From Bacteroidales bacterium (lineage in GTDB: Bacteria > Bacteroidota > Bacteroidia > Bacteroidales > UBA932): a stretch of DNA of 6,769 nt. The stretch lies in assembly GCA_017471085.1 (NCBI GenBank), contig JAFUWW010000017.1:1-6769 (forward strand), given 5' to 3'. The position numbers and the translations under genes are program-made. Below, one piece after another: positions 1 to 5,539 of the stretch; position 1 is the first letter of the stretch, and every line of letters starts with the position of its first letter. The notes beneath the pieces were generated by a model. That model was not told the DNA's origin. It was given only the letters and a program-made list of their open reading frames with translations, and made no database searches.

Positions 1-132
1 GATTGCGCCAGGTAACATTCTTAGTCATGAATACGTAGCAGAACGTGACTTTGATTGCGCCAAGTGGCATTATTAGTCAAGAAAATGGATCAGAACGTGA
101 CGAAGATTACACCTGTATGTGTCAGCCAAGAA
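1..132. repeat. Degenerate tandem direct repeat, 52-bp unit, about 2.5 copies
   Basis: Units at 1-52 and 53-104 align without gaps and agree at 40 of 52 positions by my count. The best-conserved ends are GATTGCGCCA at the start and CAGAACGTGAC near the end. A third, decayed unit starts at 105 (GATTACACC) and fades out near 132, where AAGAA can still be aligned. The window opens exactly at a unit boundary, so the array may continue to the left. The plus strand has stops in every frame across the pair, and 52 is not a multiple of three, so this is not one continuous coding repeat. Function unknown; it could be an intergenic repeat family or the remains of a repetitive gene. Confidence 0.7.
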
Positions 133-180
133 CCCGGGCCATAAAGCAGCCGGTTTTTGCATTGAGCCCGAAAATGTTTT

Positions 181-239
181 GGTATAGGTGCAAAAAATAG
201 TTTGGTGCTGTATCACCAACTACTTTTTGCACCTATACC
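181..239. repeat. Near-perfect inverted repeat, 26/27-bp arms with 6-nt loop
   Basis: The left arm (181-207) and right arm (214-239) are reverse complements apart from one mismatch and one single-base indel; the loop is CTGTAT (208-213). The outer ends are GGTATAGGTGC and GCACCTATACC. The element has no U-tract on either side, so it is not a typical intrinsic terminator. It could form a long hairpin in RNA or a cruciform in DNA. Its size resembles REP-like palindromes or a minimal MITE, but I see no target-site duplication and no second copy in the window. The structure is certain; the role is not. Confidence 0.85.
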
Positions 240-253
240 TCATTACCTCATTA
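238..253. repeat. Short tandem repeat, CCTCATTA x2
   Basis: Two perfect 8-bp units abut at 238-245 and 246-253. They are flanked by partial matches, CCTATA before and CCTAAC after. The first unit overlaps the last two bases of the long inverted repeat, so the motif looks like slippage at the edge of that element. Confidence 0.6.
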
Positions 254-259
254 CCTAAC

Positions 260-276
260 TTGTTGATTTACAACAA
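260..276. repeat. Small palindrome TTGTTG-ATTTA-CAACAA
   Basis: Six-base arms (260-265 and 271-276) surround a 5-base spacer. The palindrome overlaps the edge of the tRNA terminator's U-tract. It may be a protein-binding or recombination site, or simply chance in AT-rich DNA; nothing in the window decides this. Confidence 0.35.
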
Positions 277-302
277 AAAGGCGGCCTTTTCAGACCGCCT
301 TT
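275..302 (-). terminator. Intrinsic terminator of the tRNA-Lys unit
   Basis: An 8-bp perfect stem (277-284 with 295-302, AAAGGCGG/CCGCCTTT) closes a 10-nt loop. On the minus strand it is followed by five U residues (complement of 275-279). It begins 2 nt beyond the 3' end of tRNA-Lys(CTT), as expected for a short tRNA transcript. On the plus strand only three Us follow, so it is directional. Confidence 0.85.
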
Positions 303-304
303 CG

Positions 305-377
<73 letters not shown>

Positions 378-411
378 TGGTATTCTCTCTAATTTGAAGA
401 CTCGCTTCTTG

Positions 412-484
412 TGACTCGTTCGGGGCTCGAACCCGAGACCCCAACATTAAAAGTGTTGTGCTCTACCAACTGAGCTAACGAGTC
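412..484 (-). tRNA. tRNA-Lys (anticodon TTT)
   Basis: A second 73-nt cloverleaf on the minus strand. The acceptor stem is GACTCGT with ACGAGTC and discriminator A; the D stem is GCTC/GAGC. The anticodon stem is CAACA/TGTTG with loop CTTTTAA, giving anticodon TTT, which reads AAA and, by wobble, AAG. The T arm is TCGGG-TTCGAGC-CCCGA. CCA is not encoded. It is the promoter-proximal gene of the pair. Together the two genes cover both lysine codons in one transcript. Confidence 0.97.
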
Positions 485-515
485 TTCCATTTCCTCGTTT
501 TCCGTAACGGGATTG

Positions 516-546
516 CAAAGGTAGGCATTTTTCGGGAATTTGCAAA
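516..546 (-). promoter_or_regulatory. Bacteroidota-type promoter of the tRNA-Lys unit
   Basis: On the minus strand a TTTG -33 box (complement of 543-546) is followed after exactly 19 nt by TACCTTTG (complement of 516-523). This matches the Bacteroides primary-sigma consensus TTTG-N19-21-TAnnTTTG at every defined base. Transcription would start near 510, about 25 nt before the first tRNA. The -33 box lies only 6-9 nt past the stop codon of the guanylyltransferase gene. Confidence 0.85.
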
Positions 547-551
547 CTTTT

Positions 552-1604
552 TTACTTGTTTTTTTCTGCAGAAAATTCCTTAATGTGCTGTTCCTGGCTT
601 AGACTGCAGATGAGCAGCCGGTCTTTAGATTCCGCAACGATGTATCCTTCAAGTCCTTCCACCACGACGGTCTTCTCAGAGGCCGTATGGATCAGGCAAT
701 CCTGACAGTCGAACAGCCGGACATCGCCTCCGACCACAGTGTTGCCGTCTTGGTCGGCTTTCAGGTGCGTCTTGACGGATCCCCAGCTGCCGAGGTCGCT
801 CCAGGCAAGGTCTTCGGCAATGACATAGATGCGGGGCGATTTTTCCATCACGGCATAGTCGATGGAGATTTTCTCGCAGGTAGGGAAGAGGCGGCGCAGC
901 TCGGCCGTTTCTTCCGGCGTGAAGAAGGAGGGGGCGAGCTGGTCCATCACGGCGGCGATTTGGGGGACATAGGCTCTCAGTTCCGTGACGATGGTACTGA
1001 CATTCCAGACGAAGATGCCGGCGTTCCAGAAATAATGGCCGTCTTCCAGATAGCCGATGGCGGTGTCCAGGTCCGGTTTTTCCCGGAATTCGGATACCTT
1101 CACCAACTGGCCGTGGAGGGCTTCCGCCGCATGAATGTAGCCGTAGCCGGTCTCCGGACGGGTGGGGGCGATGCCGACCGTGACGATGGCGTCCCGTTTT
1201 TCGGTGAACTCCAGTGCTTTCCGGATCGTATCGGCGAATTCGGCTGTCTTGAGAACCAGGGCATCGGCCGGGGTGACTACGATGTTGGCCTCGGGGTCTT
1301 TCTGCTGGATTTTCCAGGAGGCGTAGGCGATGCAGGGGGCGGTGTTCCGGCCTTCCGGCTCCGCCAGGATCTGGTCGGCGGGGATGGCGGGAAGCTGCTC
1401 CTTTACAAGGTCTACATATTTTTCTCCGGTCACCACCCAGAAGTGGTCGGGCTGGCAAACGGGCGCAAAACGCTCTGTCGTAAGCTGGATCAGGGTTTTC
1501 CCGACACCCAGTACGTCGATGAACTGTTTCGGGGTCTCCGGAATGGAGAGGGGCCACAGACGGCTTCCTACGCCGCCGGCCATAATAACTACATGCGTAT
1601 TCAT
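552..1604 (-). CDS. manC: Mannose-1-phosphate guanylyltransferase (GDP-mannose pyrophosphorylase)
   Basis: This 350-residue cytosolic enzyme is predicted to join GTP and mannose-1-phosphate into GDP-mannose and pyrophosphate, supplying mannose, fucose and related sugars for glycans. It starts with the nucleotidyltransferase signature MAGGVGSRLWP (8-18) and PKQF (25-28). It then shows EGRNTAP (84-90), the metal/sugar-site TPAD (111-114), ETGYGY (151-156), FREKP (173-177), FWNAGIF (192-198) and SIDYAVME (247-254). All are typical of the ManC/GMP family. The protein ends about 75 residues after DLGSWGS (270-276). It therefore lacks the C-terminal cupin phosphomannose isomerase domain of bifunctional ~470-residue ManC/AlgA enzymes, as is usual in Bacteroidota. 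The ATG at 1604 sits right before the nucleotide-binding motif and has no Shine-Dalgarno. No strong promoter is visible in the 150-bp divergent spacer; a 7-of-8 -7 box at 1619-1626 would give a very short leader. No terminator follows the stop, so readthrough into the tRNA promoter region is possible. Confidence 0.94.
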   Translation of the reverse strand: MNTHVVIMAGGVGSRLWPLSIPETPKQFIDVLGVGKTLIQLTTERFAPVCQPDHFWVVTGEKYVDLVKEQLPAIPADQILAEPEGRNTAPCIAYASWKIQQKDPEANIVVTPADALVLKTAEFADTIRKALEFTEKRDAIVTVGIAPTRPETGYGYIHAAEALHGQLVKVSEFREKPDLDTAIGYLEDGHYFWNAGIFVWNVSTIVTELRAYVPQIAAVMDQLAPSFFTPEETAELRRLFPTCEKISIDYAVMEKSPRIYVIAEDLAWSDLGSWGSVKTHLKADQDGNTVVGGDVRLFDCQDCLIHTASEKTVVVEGLEGYIVAESKDRLLICSLSQEQHIKEFSAEKNK

Positions 1605-1687
1605 GTTACAATTTTAAGCAAAAATTCCCTTAAATCAAAAGATTCTGTAGCTTTTCCATTTATTTTAAATCAACTCGTTAGGGAGTG

Positions 1688-1718
1688 TTTTTATTGTGAA
1701 CTTTTTTTCGTAAGTTTG
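1688..1718 (+). promoter_or_regulatory. Probable promoter of the small EF-hand protein gene
   Basis: TAAGTTTG (1711-1718) matches the Bacteroidota -7 consensus TAnnTTTG exactly. At a 19-nt spacing upstream lies TTTT rather than TTTG, so the -33 box is imperfect. Transcription would start near 1722, giving a leader of about 35 nt, AT-rich and without a Shine-Dalgarno. The box lies in the divergent spacer shared with the guanylyltransferase gene. Confidence 0.65.
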
Positions 1719-1756
1719 TGGGAACCATTTGAATAACCTTATTTATATATAACACT

Positions 1757-2230
1757 ATGGCATCCATTACAGACATCATCATGCAGCAGGTGAAGAATTC
1801 TGCCAGCAGCGTGAACATCCCCTCCAATGTGAAAGACCAGGTCCTCGGCGGCCTCGGAGATTCCATCCTCGGCTCCCTTACCCAGACTGTCGCAAAACCC
1901 GGCGGTATCGACCTGGTGAAAGGCCTCCTGACCGGCACCTCCGACGCATCCACCAGTCCCATCACCAAACTGGCCGGCAGCCTGTTCAACAGCAACATCC
2001 TCTCCAAACTCAACCTGGGTTCCCTGGGCACCACCCTCTCCGGCCTTATCCCGGTGATCATGGGCAAGCTCGGCGGCATCCTCAAGGATCAGGACGGTGA
2101 CGGCGACGTAGACCTCAACGATATCATCCTTGCCCTCAAGGGCGGCGGCTCCGCCAATTCCGGCGCCAGCATCCTGGGTGCAGCCACCAGCATTCTGGGT
2201 GGCCTGGGCGGCCTTTTCGGAAAGAAATAA
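1757..2230 (+). CDS. Small glycine-rich helical protein with one EF-hand/dockerin-like Ca2+ loop (DUF937-like, unconfirmed)
   Basis: 157 residues of unknown function. Residues 1-110 are mostly short amphipathic helices rich in Gly, Leu, Ser and Ile. There is no signal peptide and no long membrane segment. Residues 111-122 form a canonical calcium loop, DQDGDGDVDLND, with acidic ligands at loop positions 1, 3, 5, 9 and 12, Gly at 6 and Val at 8, followed by a helix (IILALK). The C-terminus is a Gly/Ser/Ala tail ending LGGLGGLFGKK. The overall look (repeated Gly-Leu helices, LGG-LF tail) resembles bacterial DUF937 proteins, but I could not confirm this family. The ATG at 1757 is chosen because a consensus -7 box lies about 40 nt upstream. 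It is probably monocistronic: it has its own promoter and a strong terminator. Binding of calcium is an inference from the loop. Confidence 0.8.
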   Translation: MASITDIIMQQVKNSASSVNIPSNVKDQVLGGLGDSILGSLTQTVAKPGGIDLVKGLLTGTSDASTSPITKLAGSLFNSNILSKLNLGSLGTTLSGLIPVIMGKLGGILKDQDGDGDVDLNDIILALKGGGSANSGASILGAATSILGGLGGLFGKK

Positions 2231-2249
2231 GGAATTTTTAAAATTTTTT

Positions 2250-2291
2250 AACATTAGGGTGCTCCGCAAGGTACACCCTAATGTTTTTTTT
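2250..2291 (+). terminator. Strong intrinsic terminator after the EF-hand protein gene
   Basis: A perfect 12-bp stem (2250-2261 with 2274-2285, AACATTAGGGTG/CACCCTAATGTT) closes a 12-nt loop and runs straight into eight T residues (2284-2291). It lies 19 nt after the stop codon. The -7 box of the next gene starts only 3 nt after the T-run, so terminator and promoter are back to back. Confidence 0.93.
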
Positions 2292-2293
2292 AC

Positions 2294-2301
2294 TACTTTT
2301 G
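2294..2301 (+). promoter_or_regulatory. -7 box of the M16 peptidase promoter
   Basis: TACTTTTG matches TAnnTTTG exactly and lies 22 nt before the peptidase ATG, predicting a leader of roughly 15-20 nt. No TTTG is present at the expected -33 distance; that position falls in the loop and right arm of the preceding terminator. The promoter may therefore be weak or need an activator. Confidence 0.6.
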
Positions 2302-2323
2302 CACTTTCACAAAGCGTTTGAAA

Positions 2324-5215
2324 ATGAAAAAGTTTCTGTTTCTGGCCGCTGCGGCGCTCATGCTGGCATCCTGCGGCAACAACAAGTACGAGACCGTGAA
2401 AGGCGACCCGCTCCAGGCAAAGATCTACACCCTGGACAACGGTCTCAAGGTTTACATGACGGTCAACAAGGACGAACCCAGGATCCAGACCTATATCGCC
2501 GTCCGTTCCGGCGGAAAGAACGATCCTGCCGACAATACCGGCCTGGCCCATTATCTGGAGCACATGATGTTCAAAGGCACCGAACAGTTCGGTACCCAGG
2601 ACTATGCGGCCGAAAAGCCCATGCTGGAGCAGATCGACTCCCTCTTCGAGGTATATCGTACGCTCAAGGGAAGCGGAGAGCGTTTCGCTCTCTATCACCA
2701 GATAGACTCCATCAGCTACGAGGCCTCCAAGATCGCCATCCCCAACGAGTATGACAAGCTCATGTCCATCATCGGCTCCCGCGGCTCCAACGCCTATACC
2801 AGCAACGACGTTACCTGCTATGTGGAGGAAATCCCTTCCAACCAGCTGGAGAACTGGGCCCGCATCCAGTCCGACCGTTTCATGAACTGCGTTTTCCGCG
2901 GCTTCCATACCGAGCTGGAGGCTGTCTATGAGGAGAAGAACATGGGCATGGCCTCCGGCGGCGAAAATGCCATGGAAGCCATCGATTCCATGCTGTTCCA
3001 GGGCCATCCCTATGGCACCCAGACTGTCATCGGCACGCAGGATCACCTGAAGAATCCTTCGCTCAAGGCCATCCGCAAGCAGAAAGACACTTATTATGTT
3101 CCCAACAACGTGGCCATCTGCCTGTCCGGCGACTTCGACCCGGACCAGGTGGTCGCCCTTGTGGAGAAATACTTCGGCGAGTGGAAACCCAACCCCGACC
3201 TTCCCGTCTGGAAAGTGGCTTCCGTCCCCGCCATCACCGCTCCCCAGGAGGCGGAAGTCTGGGGCCCCGAGTCCGATTTCCTCATCATGGGATGGCGTAC
3301 TCCGGGCGACAACTCCATCGCCAGTGACGCTGCTCCCATCGTGTCGGCTGTGCTCTCCAACGGCATGGCCGGCCTGATCGACCTGGATGTGGTCCAGCAG
3401 CAGAAAGTGCTGGACGGCGGCATCTTCCTTTACAACCGGACCGACTACGGCGTATTCATGCTGGAAGCCTACCCGAAGGCCGGACAGAGCCTGGAAGAGG
3501 TGCGTGACATCTATCTGGCCGAAATGGCCAGGCTCCGCGCCGGCGACTTCTCCGAGGAACTGGTAGAGGCCGCCAAGGCGAACTGGAAGCTGCAGCAGAT
3601 GCAGAGCCTCACCCGCAACAGCTCCCGGGCCGACAAATTCGTGGACTCCTTCATCAACGGCACCACCTGGGCCTCCGAGGTTGAAAAGATGGACCGCGTG
3701 TCCAAGCTCACCAAGGCCGATATCGTAGCCTGGGCCAACGAATACATCGGTGCCGAAAACTATGCTATCGTATACAAGCACAACGGCAAGGACCCGAACG
3801 AGAAGAAGATCGAAGCCCCGCGCATCACCCCCATCGTCACCAACCGCGACAAGCAGAGTGCTTTCCTTCAGGAGATCGCCGCCAGCGAGCCGGCTCCCAT
3901 CGACCCGGTGTTCGTGGATTTCTCCAAGGACATGTCCGTCCTTTCCTACAAGGGCCTGGAAGTGCTTTACAAGCATAATGACGACAACGACATCGCCCAA
4001 CTGTCCCTCATCAGCAACCTGGGCACGGATGCCAGCCCTTACCTCACGCTCGCTTCCGGCTATCTGAGCTATCTGGGTACGGCCGACAAGACCTCGGCCG
4101 ATATCGCCACCCAGATGTACTCTCTGGCCTGCAACTATGGTTTCCGCAGCGGAAGTACCTCCAGCCAGCTCTCCGTGAGCGGCCTGGGCGAGAACGTCGG
4201 CAAGGCGCTTTCCATCGTGGAAGACCTGCTCATGAACGCCAAACCCGACGAGGCCATCCTCGCCGAACTCAAGGCCGATATGCTCCGCAGCCGCCTGGAC
4301 GCCAAGATGAACCAGCGTTCCTGCAACGCCGCCCTGCAGAATTATGTGATTTACGGCCCGGAATACATCGCCCGTACCACCCTTACCAATCCTGCCCTCA
4401 TGGCCGCCACTTCGGACCAGCTCCTGGAATCCCTCCGCGCCCTGGTCGGCAAGGAGCACAAGATTCTTTATTACGGCCCCGCTTCCCAGCAGGAGGTGCT
4501 GGACATGCTGGCCGCAAACCATCCGGTGCAGGAAGGCCTTGAACCTGTCGCCAAGAACTATCCCGCGAAACTGGTCACCCCGGACAAGCGGGTTCTGCTG
4601 GCTCCCTTCACCGCCCGCCAGTTCAATTACATGCAGTATTCCAACAGGGGAGAGCAGATGGACCTCTCGCAGGATCCCGGCATCAACCTGTTCAACGAAT
4701 ACTACGGCGGCGGCATGAATGCCATCGTGTTCCAGGAAATGCGGGAATCCCGTGCACTGGCCTACAGCGCCGGCGCCAACCTCGGCAGTCCTTCCTATCC
4801 GGGAGATACCTACAGTTTCCGCACCACCATCGCTTCGCAGAATGACAAACTGGAGAAGGCCGTCCGTGGCTTTGACGAGATCATCGAAGACCTGCCGCAG
4901 GCCCCCGAGAACCTGGAAATCGCCAAGGCTTCCATCCTGGGCCGCCTCCGCACCCAGCGCACTACCGGCGCCGCCGTGTTGCAGAGTTACCTCACCGCCC
5001 AGGAGATGGGCCTCACCGAGCCGCGCGAGAAGCAGGTATTTGAGAAAGTAGGCGCCCTCACCATGGAAGACCTCCTGGCTGTCCATGCCCAGTGGGTCAA
5101 GGGCCGCACCTACTGGTATGCCATCCTGGGCGATCCCAAGGACCTGGACCTGAATTTCCTCAAGACCCTGGGCCCCGTGCAGCAGGTGACCATGGAAGAA
5201 ATCTTCGGCTATTGA
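2324..5215 (+). CDS. Lipoprotein M16 family zinc metallopeptidase (insulinase/pitrilysin-like, two-half)
   Basis: 963 residues from the ATG at 2324. An in-frame TTG at 2318 is less likely because the ATG begins directly at a clean lipoprotein signal, MKKFLFLAAAALMLASC, with lipobox LASC and lipidated Cys17. The segment after it (GNNKYE) lacks an obvious acidic surface-export tag, so the protein may face the periplasm. The N-terminal M16 half carries the inverted zinc motif H76-YLE-H80 with catalytic Glu79. E197LEAVYE-E204 aligns with EVNAVDSE of insulysin, making Glu204 the likely third zinc ligand. A non-catalytic M16 domain follows (from about 255, NNVAICLSGDF). The second half (about 510-963) has SGYLSYL (578-584) where a zinc motif would be, so it is inactive. 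It keeps the arginine/tyrosine signature FQEMRESRALAYS (803-815), which helps bind peptides. Family members degrade peptides inside a closed clamshell. The gene is probably monocistronic, with its own promoter and a convergent operon downstream. Confidence 0.95.
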   Translation: MKKFLFLAAAALMLASCGNNKYETVKGDPLQAKIYTLDNGLKVYMTVNKDEPRIQTYIAVRSGGKNDPADNTGLAHYLEHMMFKGTEQFGTQDYAAEKPMLEQIDSLFEVYRTLKGSGERFALYHQIDSISYEASKIAIPNEYDKLMSIIGSRGSNAYTSNDVTCYVEEIPSNQLENWARIQSDRFMNCVFRGFHTELEAVYEEKNMGMASGGENAMEAIDSMLFQGHPYGTQTVIGTQDHLKNPSLKAIRKQKDTYYVPNNVAICLSGDFDPDQVVALVEKYFGEWKPNPDLPVWKVASVPAITAPQEAEVWGPESDFLIMGWRTPGDNSIASDAAPIVSAVLSNGMAGLIDLDVVQQQKVLDGGIFLYNRTDYGVFMLEAYPKAGQSLEEVRDIYLAEMARLRAGDFSEELVEAAKANWKLQQMQSLTRNSSRADKFVDSFINGTTWASEVEKMDRVSKLTKADIVAWANEYIGAENYAIVYKHNGKDPNEKKIEAPRITPIVTNRDKQSAFLQEIAASEPAPIDPVFVDFSKDMSVLSYKGLEVLYKHNDDNDIAQLSLISNLGTDASPYLTLASGYLSYLGTADKTSADIATQMYSLACNYGFRSGSTSSQLSVSGLGENVGKALSIVEDLLMNAKPDEAILAELKADMLRSRLDAKMNQRSCNAALQNYVIYGPEYIARTTLTNPALMAATSDQLLESLRALVGKEHKILYYGPASQQEVLDMLAANHPVQEGLEPVAKNYPAKLVTPDKRVLLAPFTARQFNYMQYSNRGEQMDLSQDPGINLFNEYYGGGMNAIVFQEMRESRALAYSAGANLGSPSYPGDTYSFRTTIASQNDKLEKAVRGFDEIIEDLPQAPENLEIAKASILGRLRTQRTTGAAVLQSYLTAQEMGLTEPREKQVFEKVGALTMEDLLAVHAQWVKGRTYWYAILGDPKDLDLNFLKTLGPVQQVTMEEIFGY

Positions 5216-5239
5216 TCGGCCGCTGGGTTTTACCATGAC

Positions 5240-5279
5240 AAAAAGAATCGACCGGCACGTTTGGCGCGCCGGTCGATTC
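5240..5279 (-). terminator. Intrinsic terminator of the flotillin/regulator operon
   Basis: A perfect 12-bp stem (5245-5256 with 5268-5279, GAATCGACCGGC/GCCGGTCGATTC) closes an 11-nt loop. On the minus strand it is followed by five Us (complement of 5240-5244), 26 nt beyond the regulator's stop codon. On the plus strand it lies 29 nt after the M16 stop but lacks a U-tract. It is therefore primarily a minus-strand terminator that may also impede transcription from the other side. Confidence 0.85.
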
Positions 5280-5305
5280 GTATAAGTACATCTGCATCGG
5301 CAGAT

Positions 5306-5533
5306 TCAGATTCGGGGGGGGCAAGGATTCTCTTCGGGCCGGTATTCCAGGATATCGCCGGGCTGGCAGTCCAGCGCCTTGCACAGGTTCTCCAGGGTGG
5401 AGAGCCGGATGGCTTTGGCTTTCCCGGTCTTGAGGATGGAGAGGTTGGCTTCCGTGATGCCGGTCTTGGCGGCCAGCTCGCGGGAGGTCATCCTCCTCAG
5501 AATCAATTTGTCGATATTAATGATAATGGGCAT
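5306..5533 (-). CDS. Small Cro/C1 (XRE)-family HTH regulator, YozG-like
   Basis: A 75-residue DNA-binding protein that is almost entirely one helix-turn-helix domain. It starts MPIIINIDKLILRRM. The first HTH helix is SRELAAKTG (17-25), the recognition helix is TEANLSILKTGKAKAIR (27-43), and STLENLCKALDCQPGDILEY (45-64) completes the fold. The LSILK-GKAKAIR and CKALDCQPGDILEY blocks are hallmarks of the YozG-type subgroup. These are short cytoplasmic transcription factors, often encoded next to membrane proteins. The ATG at 5533 is 6 nt after the stop of the flotillin gene, so the two are surely co-transcribed, possibly translationally coupled. The target is unknown; autoregulation of the operon is a reasonable guess. 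The last residues (CPPRI) are read from an 8-C run (5314-5321), so the exact C-terminus is sensitive to slippage or sequencing error there. Confidence 0.92.
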   Translation of the reverse strand: MPIIINIDKLILRRMTSRELAAKTGITEANLSILKTGKAKAIRLSTLENLCKALDCQPGDILEYRPEENPCPPRI

Positions 5534-5539
5534 AACCGG

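Noticed and set aside
1..132. CRISPR array.
   Set aside because: The repeats are contiguous 52-bp units with no unique spacers between identical short repeats, the copies differ at 12 positions, and no cas gene is present.
133..176. Possible hairpin between CGGGC and GCCCG.
   Set aside because: Only five base pairs with a loop of more than 25 nt and no U-tract; not distinguishable from chance.
39..200. A short plus-strand open stretch through the second 52-bp unit and into the long hairpin.
   Set aside because: No plausible start codon context and no family resemblance; it runs into the inverted repeat before stopping. The matching phase in unit 1 is stopped separately, so there is no intact gene.
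687..1736. A 349-codon plus-strand open frame opposite manC.
   Set aside because: The minus strand carries all guanylyltransferase signatures. The plus-strand product has no recognisable motifs and is the same codon-bias shadow effect.
2318..2323. TTG at 2318 as the start of the M16 peptidase.
   Set aside because: The ATG two codons later begins a compact, well-formed lipoprotein signal peptide, and ATG is the stronger start.
1739..5236. A very long open frame (about 1165 codons) on the minus strand opposite the EF-hand gene and the M16 peptidase.
   Set aside because: The plus strand has intact M16 motifs, a lipoprotein signal, promoters and a terminator. The antisense translation shows no recognisable domain, and it crosses a strong terminator and an intergenic gap. 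It is most simply a by-product of strongly GC-biased third codon positions.
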